DNA from: JAQVEM01 sp964616545
Lineage (GTDB): Bacteria; Actinomycetota; Humimicrobiia; Humimicrobiales; Humimicrobiaceae
Reading direction: 5' to 3'
DNA: 31,934 nucleotides
Assembly (NCBI GenBank): GCA_964616545.1
Contig: CAZTUA010000019.1
Coordinates: 1 to 31,934, forward strand
A model generated the notes under the pieces. That model worked only from the letters and a program-made list of their open reading frames with translations, was not told the DNA's origin and made no database searches. This document shows, in pieces, positions 8,008 through 16,135 of the stretch. Position 1 is the stretch's first letter; each line of letters begins with the position of its first letter. The translations under genes were made by a program, and so were the position numbers.

Positions 8008-10275
8008 ATGAATATTAATAATAAATACGCTGAAGTTTACGTAGATATTAAAATGCTTAATATCGACCATCCCTTTGACTACCGCATACCCGAAAATTTA
8101 TCCGGAGAAATATATACAGGCGTGGTTGTAGGGGTTCCTTTTAAAAATAGAATTGAAGCGGGTTATGTTGTAAAAACCAAAGATAATTCAGAATTAAAAG
8201 ATAAAGAAATAAAGGATATTGTAAAAATAGTTGACAGCAGGCCGGTTTTTGATTTAAGAAAGTTAGAACTAATTGACTGGATAAGCCGTTACTATATCAA
8301 ACCGCCGGGGAGTGTTATAAAATTTTTTCTTCCTCCTGGAAGAAAATACAACAAGCTTTCCAGCGGTAGCGGCATTAAATTCAAATTCAGGGATTATGTT
8401 TGTTTAAATAGAGAAAAATATTCAGATCTGGGAGATACGATTAGCTGGAAGAAAAACCGTGCACAAAAAAAAATAATTGACTACCTCCTTCTTCACGGAG
8501 AAGTTTTAAAAGGAAAGTTGAAAGAGGATACGGGAATAAGCTATCAGAGCCTCAACAGCTTGCGCGAAAAAAATATAATTTCCGTAATAAAAAAAAGGGA
8601 AAAAAGGGATTTTAAATATGAATATCATGAAAGCCAGAAACACAGCAGAAAAAAAAAGATAACACTTAATTCCTACCAGAGAGCTGCTGTATCAGGCATA
8701 GAAGCAGCTATTGATAAAAAAATTTTTCATAAATTTTTAATTGAAGGTGTTACCGGCAGCGGTAAAACCGATATTTATATGGCAGTCTGCAGAAAGATTT
8801 TGAAAGAAAATAAAAGGGCTTTTGTGCTTACTCCAGAGATTTCGTTAATCCCGCAGCTATTCTCCAGGTTTGAATCTGAATTCGGGCCAGGAGTGTGTGT
8901 ATACCATTCTAATATGAGTGAAGCAGAAAAATATGAGAGATGGCTTGATATACGTGATAATAGATTTGATATAGTAATAGGCACTAGATCTTCGATTTTT
9001 ACGCCGTTGAACAATCCAGGGGTTATAATACTGGATGAGGAACATGATACATCTTACAAAGAAGGGACGGGAGTAAGATACAATACTCAGGAAGTATCGG
9101 TAAAGATGGGAGAAATACTGGATATCCCTGTTGTTTTTGGCAGTGCTACCCCTGGCATTGTTACAAGATACAGGGCGGAAAAAGAAAATGATTTTACCCT
9201 TTTTAGGATTCCCGTAAGGGCTCAGAGCACCAGTCCCGTGGAAATGGATATAATAGATTTAAAAAAAGTTGACCACCGGAAAGAAGATATAACCATCACG
9301 AACAAATTGCACAGGGAAATAAGAAATGAGCTTGATAAGAATAATAAAGTGATTATTTTTCTGAATAGAAGAGGGTTTAGTAATTTTATAATATGCAATA
9401 AATGCGGGAATGTGCCAAAATGTCCGGCATGCGACCTATCTTATAATTATCACAGTGATACCAAAAAATTAGTGTGCCATCATTGCGGGAGGGAGCAGAA
9501 ATATTCGGGTAAATGTCCTTCCTGCGGGGCAGACAGCATCTTTTTATACGGCACAGGTGTTCAGAGAGTGCAGTCAAAGCTTAAAACAAGGTTCAGAGAC
9601 ACACCCGTACTCAGGATGGATTCAGATATTACCACAGGGAAAAAATCACATCAGGAAATATTACAGAAATTTATATCTCCCGGAGGAGCTATTCTTATAG
9701 GTACGCAGATGATAGCAAAAGGACTGGATATTGAGGATGTAACACTGGTTGGTGTTATTAACTGTGACAGTATGCTGGGGCTTCCCGATTATCATATGAA
9801 TGAAAGGATTTACCAGCTCATTACCCAGGTTTCAGGCAGAACAGGGAGGAGAAGAAAAAAGGGCAGGGTAATAATACAGACATATAATCCTGAAAGCGGT
9901 GTAATAAAGAATATATTAAAAAATGACTATGAGTCATTTTACCGTGAGGAGCTTAAAAGCAGGGAAGAGCTTGATTATCCCCCTTTCTCTCATTTAATAA
10001 ATATTATAACTTCGGGCAAAGACGAAGTTAAAGTAAAAAATGATATAAAAAAGTTATTCGAGCAACTGTCTGGAATTACTAAAGGAGTGGTAAGCATACT
10101 GGGACCGGCCCCTGCACCTTTCCATAAGATAAATTTATTTTACAGATGGCATATAATATTAAAAGTAAAGGATATGGAACATATTTGTGAAATCCTTGGG
10201 AGAATTTTAAAGGGATTTAAAAAATTTAATGAAAATAAGATAATAGTTGATGTGGAACCTGTATGGATTTTATAA
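8008..10275 (+). CDS. priA: Primosomal protein N' (PriA replication-restart helicase)
   Basis: 755 residues, full length for an active PriA. Order: 3'-DNA-end-binding domain (1-105), winged helix, DEAD-like helicase with Walker A GVTGSGKT (247-254), GTRSSIF (325-331) and DEEH (343-346), then the C-terminal helicase lobe. The zinc-binding module carries eight cysteines in four CxxC pairs (C463/466, C472/475, C490/493, C503/506). It reloads the replisome at stalled forks. Most actinobacterial PriA proteins have lost these ATPase motifs, so their presence is notable. No strong ribosome site precedes the ATG 14 bases after metK. Confidence 0.96.
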   Translation: MNINNKYAEVYVDIKMLNIDHPFDYRIPENLSGEIYTGVVVGVPFKNRIEAGYVVKTKDNSELKDKEIKDIVKIVDSRPVFDLRKLELIDWISRYYIKPPGSVIKFFLPPGRKYNKLSSGSGIKFKFRDYVCLNREKYSDLGDTISWKKNRAQKKIIDYLLLHGEVLKGKLKEDTGISYQSLNSLREKNIISVIKKREKRDFKYEYHESQKHSRKKKITLNSYQRAAVSGIEAAIDKKIFHKFLIEGVTGSGKTDIYMAVCRKILKENKRAFVLTPEISLIPQLFSRFESEFGPGVCVYHSNMSEAEKYERWLDIRDNRFDIVIGTRSSIFTPLNNPGVIILDEEHDTSYKEGTGVRYNTQEVSVKMGEILDIPVVFGSATPGIVTRYRAEKENDFTLFRIPVRAQSTSPVEMDIIDLKKVDHRKEDITITNKLHREIRNELDKNNKVIIFLNRRGFSNFIICNKCGNVPKCPACDLSYNYHSDTKKLVCHHCGREQKYSGKCPSCGADSIFLYGTGVQRVQSKLKTRFRDTPVLRMDSDITTGKKSHQEILQKFISPGGAILIGTQMIAKGLDIEDVTLVGVINCDSMLGLPDYHMNERIYQLITQVSGRTGRRRKKGRVIIQTYNPESGVIKNILKNDYESFYREELKSREELDYPPFSHLINIITSGKDEVKVKNDIKKLFEQLSGITKGVVSILGPAPAPFHKINLFYRWHIILKVKDMEHICEILGRILKGFKKFNENKIIVDVEPVWIL

Positions 10276-10294
10276 ATTTTATGGAGGTAGCGTA

Positions 10295-10792
10295 ATGGCA
10301 GCGAGGGAAATTAGAAAAATAGGAGACCCGGTTTTAAGGGAAAAAAGCAGAAAGATAGAAAAAATAGATGATAAACTTATGAGCCTTGTGAATGATATGG
10401 TTGAAACTTTAAAAGAAGAAGGAGGGGTCGGACTTGCAGCACCACAGATAGGGGTAACAAGGAGGATAATTATCGTAAATTTAGGGGATGATACCAGGGT
10501 ATTTATTAATCCCGAAATAAAGATCCTTGATAAAAAACAGGTAGAATCCAATGAAGGGTGTCTGAGCGTATACTCAATAAGAGATTTCAATGTAAAAAGA
10601 TTTAAAAAAGTTGAAGTGAGGGCACAGGATTTAAGCGGTAAAAAAGTTGTACTGGTTGCAGAAGATTTACTGGCAAGGATTTTCCAGCATGAAATTGACC
10701 ATCTAAACGGAATATTATATATAGACCGTCTTGATGGCGAATTAAAAAGGGAGCTCCTGTCCAGAATAAATGAAATAAGAATGAATGGTTAA
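10295..10792 (+). CDS. def: Peptide deformylase
   Basis: 165 residues. All three family motifs are present: GVGLAAPQIG (residues 44-53), EGCLS with metal ligand Cys89, and QHEIDHLNG with ligands His132 and His136 and catalytic Glu133. It removes the formyl group from new proteins and pairs with the following fmt. The ATG at 10295 is chosen because ATGGAGGTAG at 10281-10290 is an excellent ribosome site and MAAREIRKIG matches family N-termini; an ATG at 10247 in the same frame would lie inside priA and add 16 unrelated residues. Confidence 0.95.
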   Translation: MAAREIRKIGDPVLREKSRKIEKIDDKLMSLVNDMVETLKEEGGVGLAAPQIGVTRRIIIVNLGDDTRVFINPEIKILDKKQVESNEGCLSVYSIRDFNVKRFKKVEVRAQDLSGKKVVLVAEDLLARIFQHEIDHLNGILYIDRLDGELKRELLSRINEIRMNG

Positions 10793-10806
10793 ATGGAGGG
10801 TTTATA

Positions 10807-11775
10807 TTGAAAGTCATCTTTTTTGGGTCTTCAAATATTTCGGTCCCTTTTTTAGAAGAACTGTATAAATCAAATCATAGTGTGGAATTGGCAGTTACAA
10901 CTATTGACAGGCCGGCGGGCAGAGGAAGGAAAATAACTCCAAATATAATAAAAAATAAAGCCACTGAACTGGGAATTGAATACATACTGGTTGATAAGAT
11001 TGATGATATTTTTTTTGATAGATTTAAAAGTATGGAATTTAACGTGGTGGTAGTGGTTTGTTTCGGGAAGATATTTCCGGAAAAAATATTCAGCATAAAA
11101 CCCGTAAAATGGCTGAATGTTCATCCATCACTGCTACCCGCACACAGGGGGCCTGCTCCGATAGTCAGCACGCTGCTGAATGGTGATAAAATGGGAGGCG
11201 TAAGCATAATAGAAGTTGTTCCGGAGATTGATGCTGGCGATATATACGCACAGGTAAAGTTTGGAATTGAGGAAAGTGATAACCGGGATAGTCTTGAAAG
11301 AAAATCAGTATTTTTTGGAAGTTCAATTTTAATTAAGGTTCTGGATTTGCTTGAAAATGGTAATATAAAACCATATCCTCAGGGCGAAGATGACATATCT
11401 TACAGTTATAAAATTAAAAAAGATGATTTAAAAATTAAATGGGAAAATAGTACAGAAAAAATTATTAATAAAATCAGAGCCTTCAGTTCAAATCCTGGAG
11501 CTTATTGCTTCTGGAGAGGTTTAAGAATAAAGATATTAGAAGCTGCTGCTATAGAAGCCGCGGCGCTAAAATTATTTTTAACCGAATTAAATAAATTAAA
11601 AAACAAAGAAAATGGTTTAATATTAAAAGCCGGTAAAGATTCGGATATCCTGGTAAAATGCAATGGAAATGAATTATTAAGGGTTAAAACATTGCAGCTG
11701 CAGGGCAAAAAAGCGATGTCAGCGGTAGATTTTGTCAATGGGTACAGGCTTAAACCCGGTGATAAATTTGAATGA
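10807..11775 (+). CDS. fmt: Methionyl-tRNA formyltransferase
   Basis: 322 residues, TTG start after GGAGGG (about 10797-10802). The N-terminal Rossmann-like catalytic domain shows FGSSNISVPFLEEL and the formyl-THF signature NVHPSLLPAHRGPAPI (Asn104 and His106 catalytic), followed by EVVPEIDAGDIYAQ with the catalytic Asp. The C-terminal ~100 residues form the tRNA-binding OB fold. It formylates initiator Met-tRNA. The stop is overlapped by eight bases by the rsmB start. Confidence 0.95.
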   Translation: MKVIFFGSSNISVPFLEELYKSNHSVELAVTTIDRPAGRGRKITPNIIKNKATELGIEYILVDKIDDIFFDRFKSMEFNVVVVVCFGKIFPEKIFSIKPVKWLNVHPSLLPAHRGPAPIVSTLLNGDKMGGVSIIEVVPEIDAGDIYAQVKFGIEESDNRDSLERKSVFFGSSILIKVLDLLENGNIKPYPQGEDDISYSYKIKKDDLKIKWENSTEKIINKIRAFSSNPGAYCFWRGLRIKILEAAAIEAAALKLFLTELNKLKNKENGLILKAGKDSDILVKCNGNELLRVKTLQLQGKKAMSAVDFVNGYRLKPGDKFE

Positions 11776-13330
11776 AAAAAAATACAATACCGGTACCAAT
11801 CCCCGCAGGATAGGATTTCTTGCATTAAACAAGTATTTTAGAAAAGAAAAATCGCTATCTCTAAAAGATATATTAAACCATTACTTAAAGAATGATAAGC
11901 TTTCTTCACTGGACAGGCGTTTCATCTTCAATATCGTAAAAGGTACAGTAAGATATTATATAAAAATAGACTTTATAGTATCTTTATTTTCGGATAGGGA
12001 TATTGGGGATATAGATTCCAGGGTGCTCAACATACTCCGTATGGGTATTTTCCAGCTTGTATACATGAACAGGATTCCGGATTATTCAGCTGTTAATGAA
12101 AGCGTTGAGCTGGCAAGAAAAAATGTTTCTATATCTTCATCTAAATTTGTCAATGCGGTATTGCGTAAAATATGTGCAATCAGGGATATAGATGTATTTA
12201 TAGAGAAAAAGATAGAGAAGATTACAGCCAGTGTAATTGATAAAATCAGCATAAGTTATTCCTATCCACGATGGCTTGTAGAATACTGGATCAGCTGGTA
12301 TGGAAGAGAAAAGACTGTAATGATATGCAAATCACTTAACGAAAATCCCCGCAATTATTTAAGGGTAAGTAAAAGTAAAATTGCAGATAAAGATTTATTA
12401 AGAGAGCTGAATGTAGAATCCGCAGACAGAAGAATTTCCGGAATGGTCACCAGGAAGAGCAGGAAACCCGTACAGGACAGCATAAGAGTAAGAGATGATA
12501 TATATAAATTTTTAACCAAAAATATTATCAAAGACACAATAAATGTTGCAAGCGTACAGGACATAGCAAAAACAGATGCTTATAATAAAGGCCTGGTATC
12601 AATACAGGATATTTCTTCGCAGATAGCAGTAAAGCTTTTTCTGGAGCCGCGAAGGGGTGAAAAAATACTTGATGTATGCGCGGCACCGGGAGGCAAAACT
12701 ACTTATATCGCAGAGCTTGTAGGCGACAGAGGAGAAGTGGTATCGGTTGATATAAGCAAAAAGAGACTGGAGATTCTGAAGGAAAACCTGGCCAGGCTGG
12801 GCACAGATAATGTAAGGATTATAGAAACAGACGCTACCAGAATTGATTTTATGGGAAGAAGCAAAGCCATTCTGTCCGATAAAAATTTTAATAATAAAAT
12901 ATCCGGCAGTTATACAGGATATTTTGACGGGATTCTACTCGATGCTCCCTGCAGCGCTCTGGGAACAATTTCAAAGAACCCTGATGTAAAATACGGTAAA
13001 ACAATGGACGATGTCATCCGTCTTTCAAGAATATCTCACAGAATGCTTGTAAATTGTGACCGTTACCTTAAACCCGGCGGCAGGCTTATTTTTTATACCT
13101 GCACCCTGTCGCCAATTGAAAACCAGGAGGTAATAGATAAATTTCTAAAAGAATTTAAAGGGAGATATTCCACAATAAAACCGGCTATATTCGATGTGCT
13201 GGCATCAATTGCTGGTTCCGAAAAAGACAGTATACTGTTCAGCGAAAGGGAAAAGGCCTGTCTGGAAATAATGCCTTATTATTTTAAAAGCGAGGCTGGT
13301 TTTGTATGCAGTCTTATAAAAAAATTATGA
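11768..13330 (+). CDS. rsmB: 16S rRNA m5C967 methyltransferase (RsmB/Sun)
   Basis: 520 residues. An N-terminal NusB-like RNA-binding domain (~10-140; RRFIFNIVKGTVRYY, VLNILRMGIFQLVY, FVNAVLRKI) precedes a SAM-dependent fold with DVCAAPGGKT (302-311). The two m5C cysteines are Cys395 in DAPCSALGT and Cys445 in YTCTLSPIEN. It methylates 16S rRNA C967. The start is the TTG at 11768, with GGTGA seven bases upstream and an 8-base overlap with fmt (TTGAATGA); an earlier ATG at 11732 in the same frame would add 12 residues inside fmt without a ribosome site. The def-fmt-rsmB order is widely conserved. Confidence 0.94.
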   Translation: MNEKKYNTGTNPRRIGFLALNKYFRKEKSLSLKDILNHYLKNDKLSSLDRRFIFNIVKGTVRYYIKIDFIVSLFSDRDIGDIDSRVLNILRMGIFQLVYMNRIPDYSAVNESVELARKNVSISSSKFVNAVLRKICAIRDIDVFIEKKIEKITASVIDKISISYSYPRWLVEYWISWYGREKTVMICKSLNENPRNYLRVSKSKIADKDLLRELNVESADRRISGMVTRKSRKPVQDSIRVRDDIYKFLTKNIIKDTINVASVQDIAKTDAYNKGLVSIQDISSQIAVKLFLEPRRGEKILDVCAAPGGKTTYIAELVGDRGEVVSVDISKKRLEILKENLARLGTDNVRIIETDATRIDFMGRSKAILSDKNFNNKISGSYTGYFDGILLDAPCSALGTISKNPDVKYGKTMDDVIRLSRISHRMLVNCDRYLKPGGRLIFYTCTLSPIENQEVIDKFLKEFKGRYSTIKPAIFDVLASIAGSEKDSILFSEREKACLEIMPYYFKSEAGFVCSLIKKL

Positions 13331-13343
13331 AATATATTATAAT
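13314..13343 (+). promoter_or_regulatory. Possible promoter for the GNAT gene
   Basis: A perfect TATAAT at 13338-13343 just after the rsmB stop, with a weak TTATAA at 13314-13319 (18-base spacing). It could give the acetyltransferase gene its own transcript. In such AT-rich sequence a chance match is quite possible. Confidence 0.3.
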
Positions 13344-13387
13344 CAGCTGAATAAATAATTTTATGTTATCAGAGAGATTTAAAAACT

Positions 13388-13858
13388 ATGGATGAGCTAC
13401 ACTTTAAAAAAGCAGAGAAAAAAGATGCTGCGGTATTAGCTGGATACCGGTTTAAGATGTTTGACGAAATTTATAAAGATAACAGGCTTGCCAGTGAAAA
13501 AGAAAGGTTTATAAATAAGTGCGAACATTATTATCTTGACAGAATAAATGAAAAGAATCATTACAGTATTATTGCGCTTGCAGGTAAAAATGCTGCAGGA
13601 TGCGGAACAATTATCCTGGAGGAAAGACCTCCGAGTTTAATGCATAAATCAAATTTATCAGCCTATATCTTAAATATTTACGTGGATAAATATTACCGGG
13701 GAAGAGGTATCGCACGAAAAATAATGGAGCACCTGCATGAGTATGCGCGGAGTATGGAGGTCAGAAAAATAGGGCTTCATGCTTCTCAGTTTGGCCGCGG
13801 CCTGTATAAAAAAATGGGATACAGAGCGAAAGAGTCTTATCTTGAGATGGAACTGTAG
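13388..13858 (+). CDS. GNAT-family N-acetyltransferase
   Basis: 156 residues. The acetyl-CoA-binding motif A is clear: ILNIYVDKYYRGRGIARKIM, with R-G-x-G-x-A at residues 104-109; GLYKKMGYRAKES is the C-terminal motif B region. Substrate is not predictable; RimI, spermidine or antibiotic acetyltransferases would all look similar. AGAGAG at about 13371-13376 may be the ribosome site. It sits 57 bases after rsmB and converges on rpmB with only 11 bases between the stops. It looks like an accessory gene between two core blocks. Confidence 0.85.
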   Translation: MDELHFKKAEKKDAAVLAGYRFKMFDEIYKDNRLASEKERFINKCEHYYLDRINEKNHYSIIALAGKNAAGCGTIILEERPPSLMHKSNLSAYILNIYVDKYYRGRGIARKIMEHLHEYARSMEVRKIGLHASQFGRGLYKKMGYRAKESYLEMEL

Positions 13859-13869
13859 TTTATAGATAT

Positions 13870-14061
13870 TTATACAATTTTTTTAACTTTACCTGATGTC
13901 AGACAGCTTGCACATATATTTATAATTTTAACCTGTCCTTTATACTCAACCTTTGCCTTATGTATGTTAGGCTTAAAAGTCCTTTTATTTTTTTTATGCG
14001 AGTGGCTCACACTGTTTCCGAAAGCAGTTTTCTTCCCGCAAATTTCACATATTCTGGACAT
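13870..14061 (-). CDS. rpmB: 50S ribosomal protein L28
   Basis: 63 residues, the only minus-strand gene. RICEICGKKTAFGNSVSHS is the L28 start; Cys5 and Cys8, together with CASC near residue 50, form the four-cysteine zinc ribbon of the zinc-dependent (C+) L28 type. On the minus strand AGAGGAG (plus-strand 14067-14073) stands six bases before the ATG. It is transcribed away from the fakA-like gene, as in many Gram-positives where rpmB and the DAK2 gene are divergent. Confidence 0.95.
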   Translation of the reverse strand: MSRICEICGKKTAFGNSVSHSHKKNKRTFKPNIHKAKVEYKGQVKIINICASCLTSGKVKKIV

Positions 14062-14118
14062 TTTTTCTCCTCTAAATCTAAAAATCTTTTTTTAACTTTT
14101 CAATGCCGGAGTTTATAT

Positions 14119-14146
14119 GTTTACTAAACTATAACACTGAGTAAAC
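14119..14146. repeat. 7-bp inverted repeat in the rpmB leader
   Basis: GTTTACT (14119-14125) and AGTAAAC (14140-14146) are perfect reverse complements around a 14-base spacer. It lies between the predicted rpmB promoter and the gene, so it could be a leader hairpin or a protein-binding site. No known motif is recognised. Confidence 0.4.
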
Positions 14147-14155
14147 CAGGAAGGA

Positions 14156-14184
14156 ATATTAGCATTTTATTACTTAATTTACAA
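14156..14184 (-). promoter_or_regulatory. Possible rpmB promoter (minus strand)
   Basis: Read on the minus strand: TTGTAA (plus 14179-14184), 17 bases, TAATAT (plus 14156-14161), with TGC directly before the -10 (extended -10 element). Each box matches consensus at four of six positions. It would give a leader of about 85-90 bases before rpmB. Confidence 0.4.
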
Positions 14185-14204
14185 GGTAATTAGAAAGGTA
14201 ATTA
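14183..14204 (+). repeat. Tandem AAGGTAATTA repeat
   Basis: AAGGTAATTA occurs at 14183-14192 and again at 14195-14204, a 12-base period, between the rpmB and fakA promoters and touching the rpmB -35 box. It may be a pair of regulator half-sites; function unknown. Confidence 0.45.
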
Positions 14205-14294
14205 AAAATAAATGTGATTTATTCATAGAAACTATTTTAAATTAATAAAGTCTTAAAGAGTATAGAGAGTAATAAAATAAAAAAAATTTCTGTC

Positions 14295-14325
14295 TTGATA
14301 GAAATAAAATCAATTTTGATATAAT
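14295..14325 (+). promoter_or_regulatory. Predicted extended -10 promoter for fakA-rsmD-coaD
   Basis: TTGATA at 14295-14300 and a perfect TATAAT at 14320-14325, spacing 19, with TGA immediately before the -10 (TGnTATAAT, extended -10), which would compensate for the long spacer. Transcription would start near 14332, ~36 bases before the ATG at 14368. The remaining part of the 294-base gap (14205-14294) is AT-rich with nothing further recognisable. Confidence 0.72.
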
Positions 14326-14367
14326 ATACCAGAATACTTGATAGTTTAATTCAGGGTGATAAATATT

Positions 14368-16113
14368 ATGATTAATAAGGTAAATGAACAGGATTTGAAA
14401 AAAGTAGTTGACACCATAGTAGAAAATTTCAAAGAAAACGAAGGAAAAATAAATGATTTAAATGTATTTCCGGTACCCGACGGAGATACCGGTACCAATA
14501 TGCTGCTTACTCTAAATTCAATTAAAGAAGAAATTTCAAAAACAGATAATTATTCAGTGAAAAGTATACTTGAAAAAGCTTCATTTGGTGCATTAATGGG
14601 AGCAAGGGGTAACTCGGGTGTTATATTATCACAGATACTAAAAGGGTTTTTTGATATAATAATTAAAAACGATGCATTTAACCTTGATGTAATCAAAGAA
14701 GCATTAAAATCATCAAGAGACCTGGCCTACAGTTCTGTCCAGGATCCAACTGAAGGAACCATGCTCACAACCATAAAGGATATCTGTAATTTTGTTGAGA
14801 ATTTAACCAATAGCACCCATAAAATAAAAATGGTAGATTTTCTTAACAAGGTTATTTCTGAAACTGAAAAGTCTGTTGAGAGGTCGACATTCCTCCTTCC
14901 TGTCTTAAAAAAAGCAGATGTAGTAGATGCAGGAGCCCAGGGTATTCTGGATATTTTGATAGGAGCAAGAAAAGCTCTGGAAAATATTAAAAGCATAAAT
15001 GGCAGGGAACTGGAAAAAAAAGATAAAAAAGCACAGAAGTCAGGCACTTTTTCTGCGGCTAACACCGGTGATAATAAAAGCAAAAAATCGCAGGTAAGCA
15101 GAGAAGACTCAGACAGGGATTATGCTAATTACAATCAGGATGGAAAAGAAAGTTTAGAGGAAGTAAAGCGCAACTATGAAATTAAGTATATTTATTGTAC
15201 CCAGCTTATGGTAAAGGGCAGCAGGATAAATGTTGAAAGATTGAGAGAGAGAGTTGAAAGTTATGGCGATAGTACTATGGTGGTTGGAAGTGAAAAACTG
15301 GTTAAGATACATGTCCATACAAACTATCCGAATAAAGTTTTAAGAACAGCATTAAGAGAAGGAACCCTGCATGATATTGAGATAAGTAATATGGAAGACC
15401 AGAGAGAAGAAGCTACAGGCTTCCGGGAAGAGCCTGCAGAGGAAAAGCCTGCTGCATCAAGAGCTATTATGGCGATATCTAACGGAGATGGGCTTGAAGG
15501 AATATTTAAAAGTCTGGGTACGGATGTTATTGTCAGCGGCGGTCAGAGCATGAATCCATCAACATATGATATAGTAAAAGCTATAAATAAGCTGGAAGTT
15601 TCCGATGTTATTATACTCCCTAATAATAAGAATATTATACTGACTGCAAATCAGGCGAAAAAAATAGTTAAGAACAAAAATGTATATGTGGTACCGACCA
15701 GAAGCATACCGGCCGGGATATCTGCAATTCTAAGTTACAATCCAGATGCGGGGATGGAAGAGAATATGAAGAATATGGAAGATGCAGCTGGAAAAACTAA
15801 AGACGGCGAAATAACCAGGGCGGTCAGGGATGCAAATCTGATGGTTGGTGAAATAAAAAAAGGCGAGTATATTGGTTTATCAAGCGGCAGGGTAAGAGTG
15901 GTATCAGATAGTGCTGTAAATGCAACAATTGACCTGATAAAAGATATAGTAATCCAGGCAGAAGAAGTTATTACATTTTATACGGGCAAGGATGCAAAAA
16001 AGGAAGATATTAACGATATCAAGAAAAAGATAAAGGAATTTTTCCCTAATTTAGATATAGAAATACACAGAGGCGGACAGCCTTTATACCCTTATATATT
16101 TTCAATAGAATAA
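14368..16113 (+). CDS. fakA: DAK2-domain protein, FakA/YloV family fatty acid kinase subunit
   Basis: 581 residues. The N-terminal DhaL/DAK2 nucleotide domain shows VFPVPDGDTGTNM (33-45) and GARGNSGVILSQ (78-89); aspartates 38 and 40 should hold the Mg-ATP. A charged, low-complexity linker (~212-265) leads to the middle domain (YCTQLMVKG, KIHVHTN) and a C-terminal domain with VSGGQSMNPST and LPNNKN. In Firmicutes FakA phosphorylates fatty acids bound to a FakB partner; the acyl-phosphate enters phospholipid synthesis through PlsX/PlsY. plsX lies 5 kb downstream. No fakB is visible, so the substrate remains an inference. The ATG at 14368 is chosen over an in-frame GTG at 14356, because AGGGTGAT (14353-14360) then forms a properly spaced ribosome site. 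Confidence 0.88.
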   Translation: MINKVNEQDLKKVVDTIVENFKENEGKINDLNVFPVPDGDTGTNMLLTLNSIKEEISKTDNYSVKSILEKASFGALMGARGNSGVILSQILKGFFDIIIKNDAFNLDVIKEALKSSRDLAYSSVQDPTEGTMLTTIKDICNFVENLTNSTHKIKMVDFLNKVISETEKSVERSTFLLPVLKKADVVDAGAQGILDILIGARKALENIKSINGRELEKKDKKAQKSGTFSAANTGDNKSKKSQVSREDSDRDYANYNQDGKESLEEVKRNYEIKYIYCTQLMVKGSRINVERLRERVESYGDSTMVVGSEKLVKIHVHTNYPNKVLRTALREGTLHDIEISNMEDQREEATGFREEPAEEKPAASRAIMAISNGDGLEGIFKSLGTDVIVSGGQSMNPSTYDIVKAINKLEVSDVIILPNNKNIILTANQAKKIVKNKNVYVVPTRSIPAGISAILSYNPDAGMEENMKNMEDAAGKTKDGEITRAVRDANLMVGEIKKGEYIGLSSGRVRVVSDSAVNATIDLIKDIVIQAEEVITFYTGKDAKKEDINDIKKKIKEFFPNLDIEIHRGGQPLYPYIFSIE

Positions 16114-16124
16114 TTCAATCAAAT

Positions 16125-16130
16125 GGTGAT
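16125..16130 (+). promoter_or_regulatory. Ribosome-binding site deciding the rsmD start
   Basis: GGTGAT pairs with the 3' end of 16S rRNA (AGGAGGTGAT register). Aligned in that register it puts the start codon at ATT 16133 or ATC 16136; no ATG, GTG or TTG is available in frame after the stop codon TGA at 16130-16132. Confidence 0.6.
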
Positions 16131-16135
16131 GAATT

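Noticed and set aside
10247..10294. Upstream ATG for def
   Set aside because: It lies inside priA, lacks a ribosome site and adds 16 residues not seen in deformylases; ATG 10295 has a strong site.
11787..14499. Shared 14-mer ATACCGGTACCAAT at 11787-11800 and 14486-14499
   Set aside because: Both copies are in coding sequence and the second encodes the conserved DTGTN of FakA; chance identity is the simpler reading.
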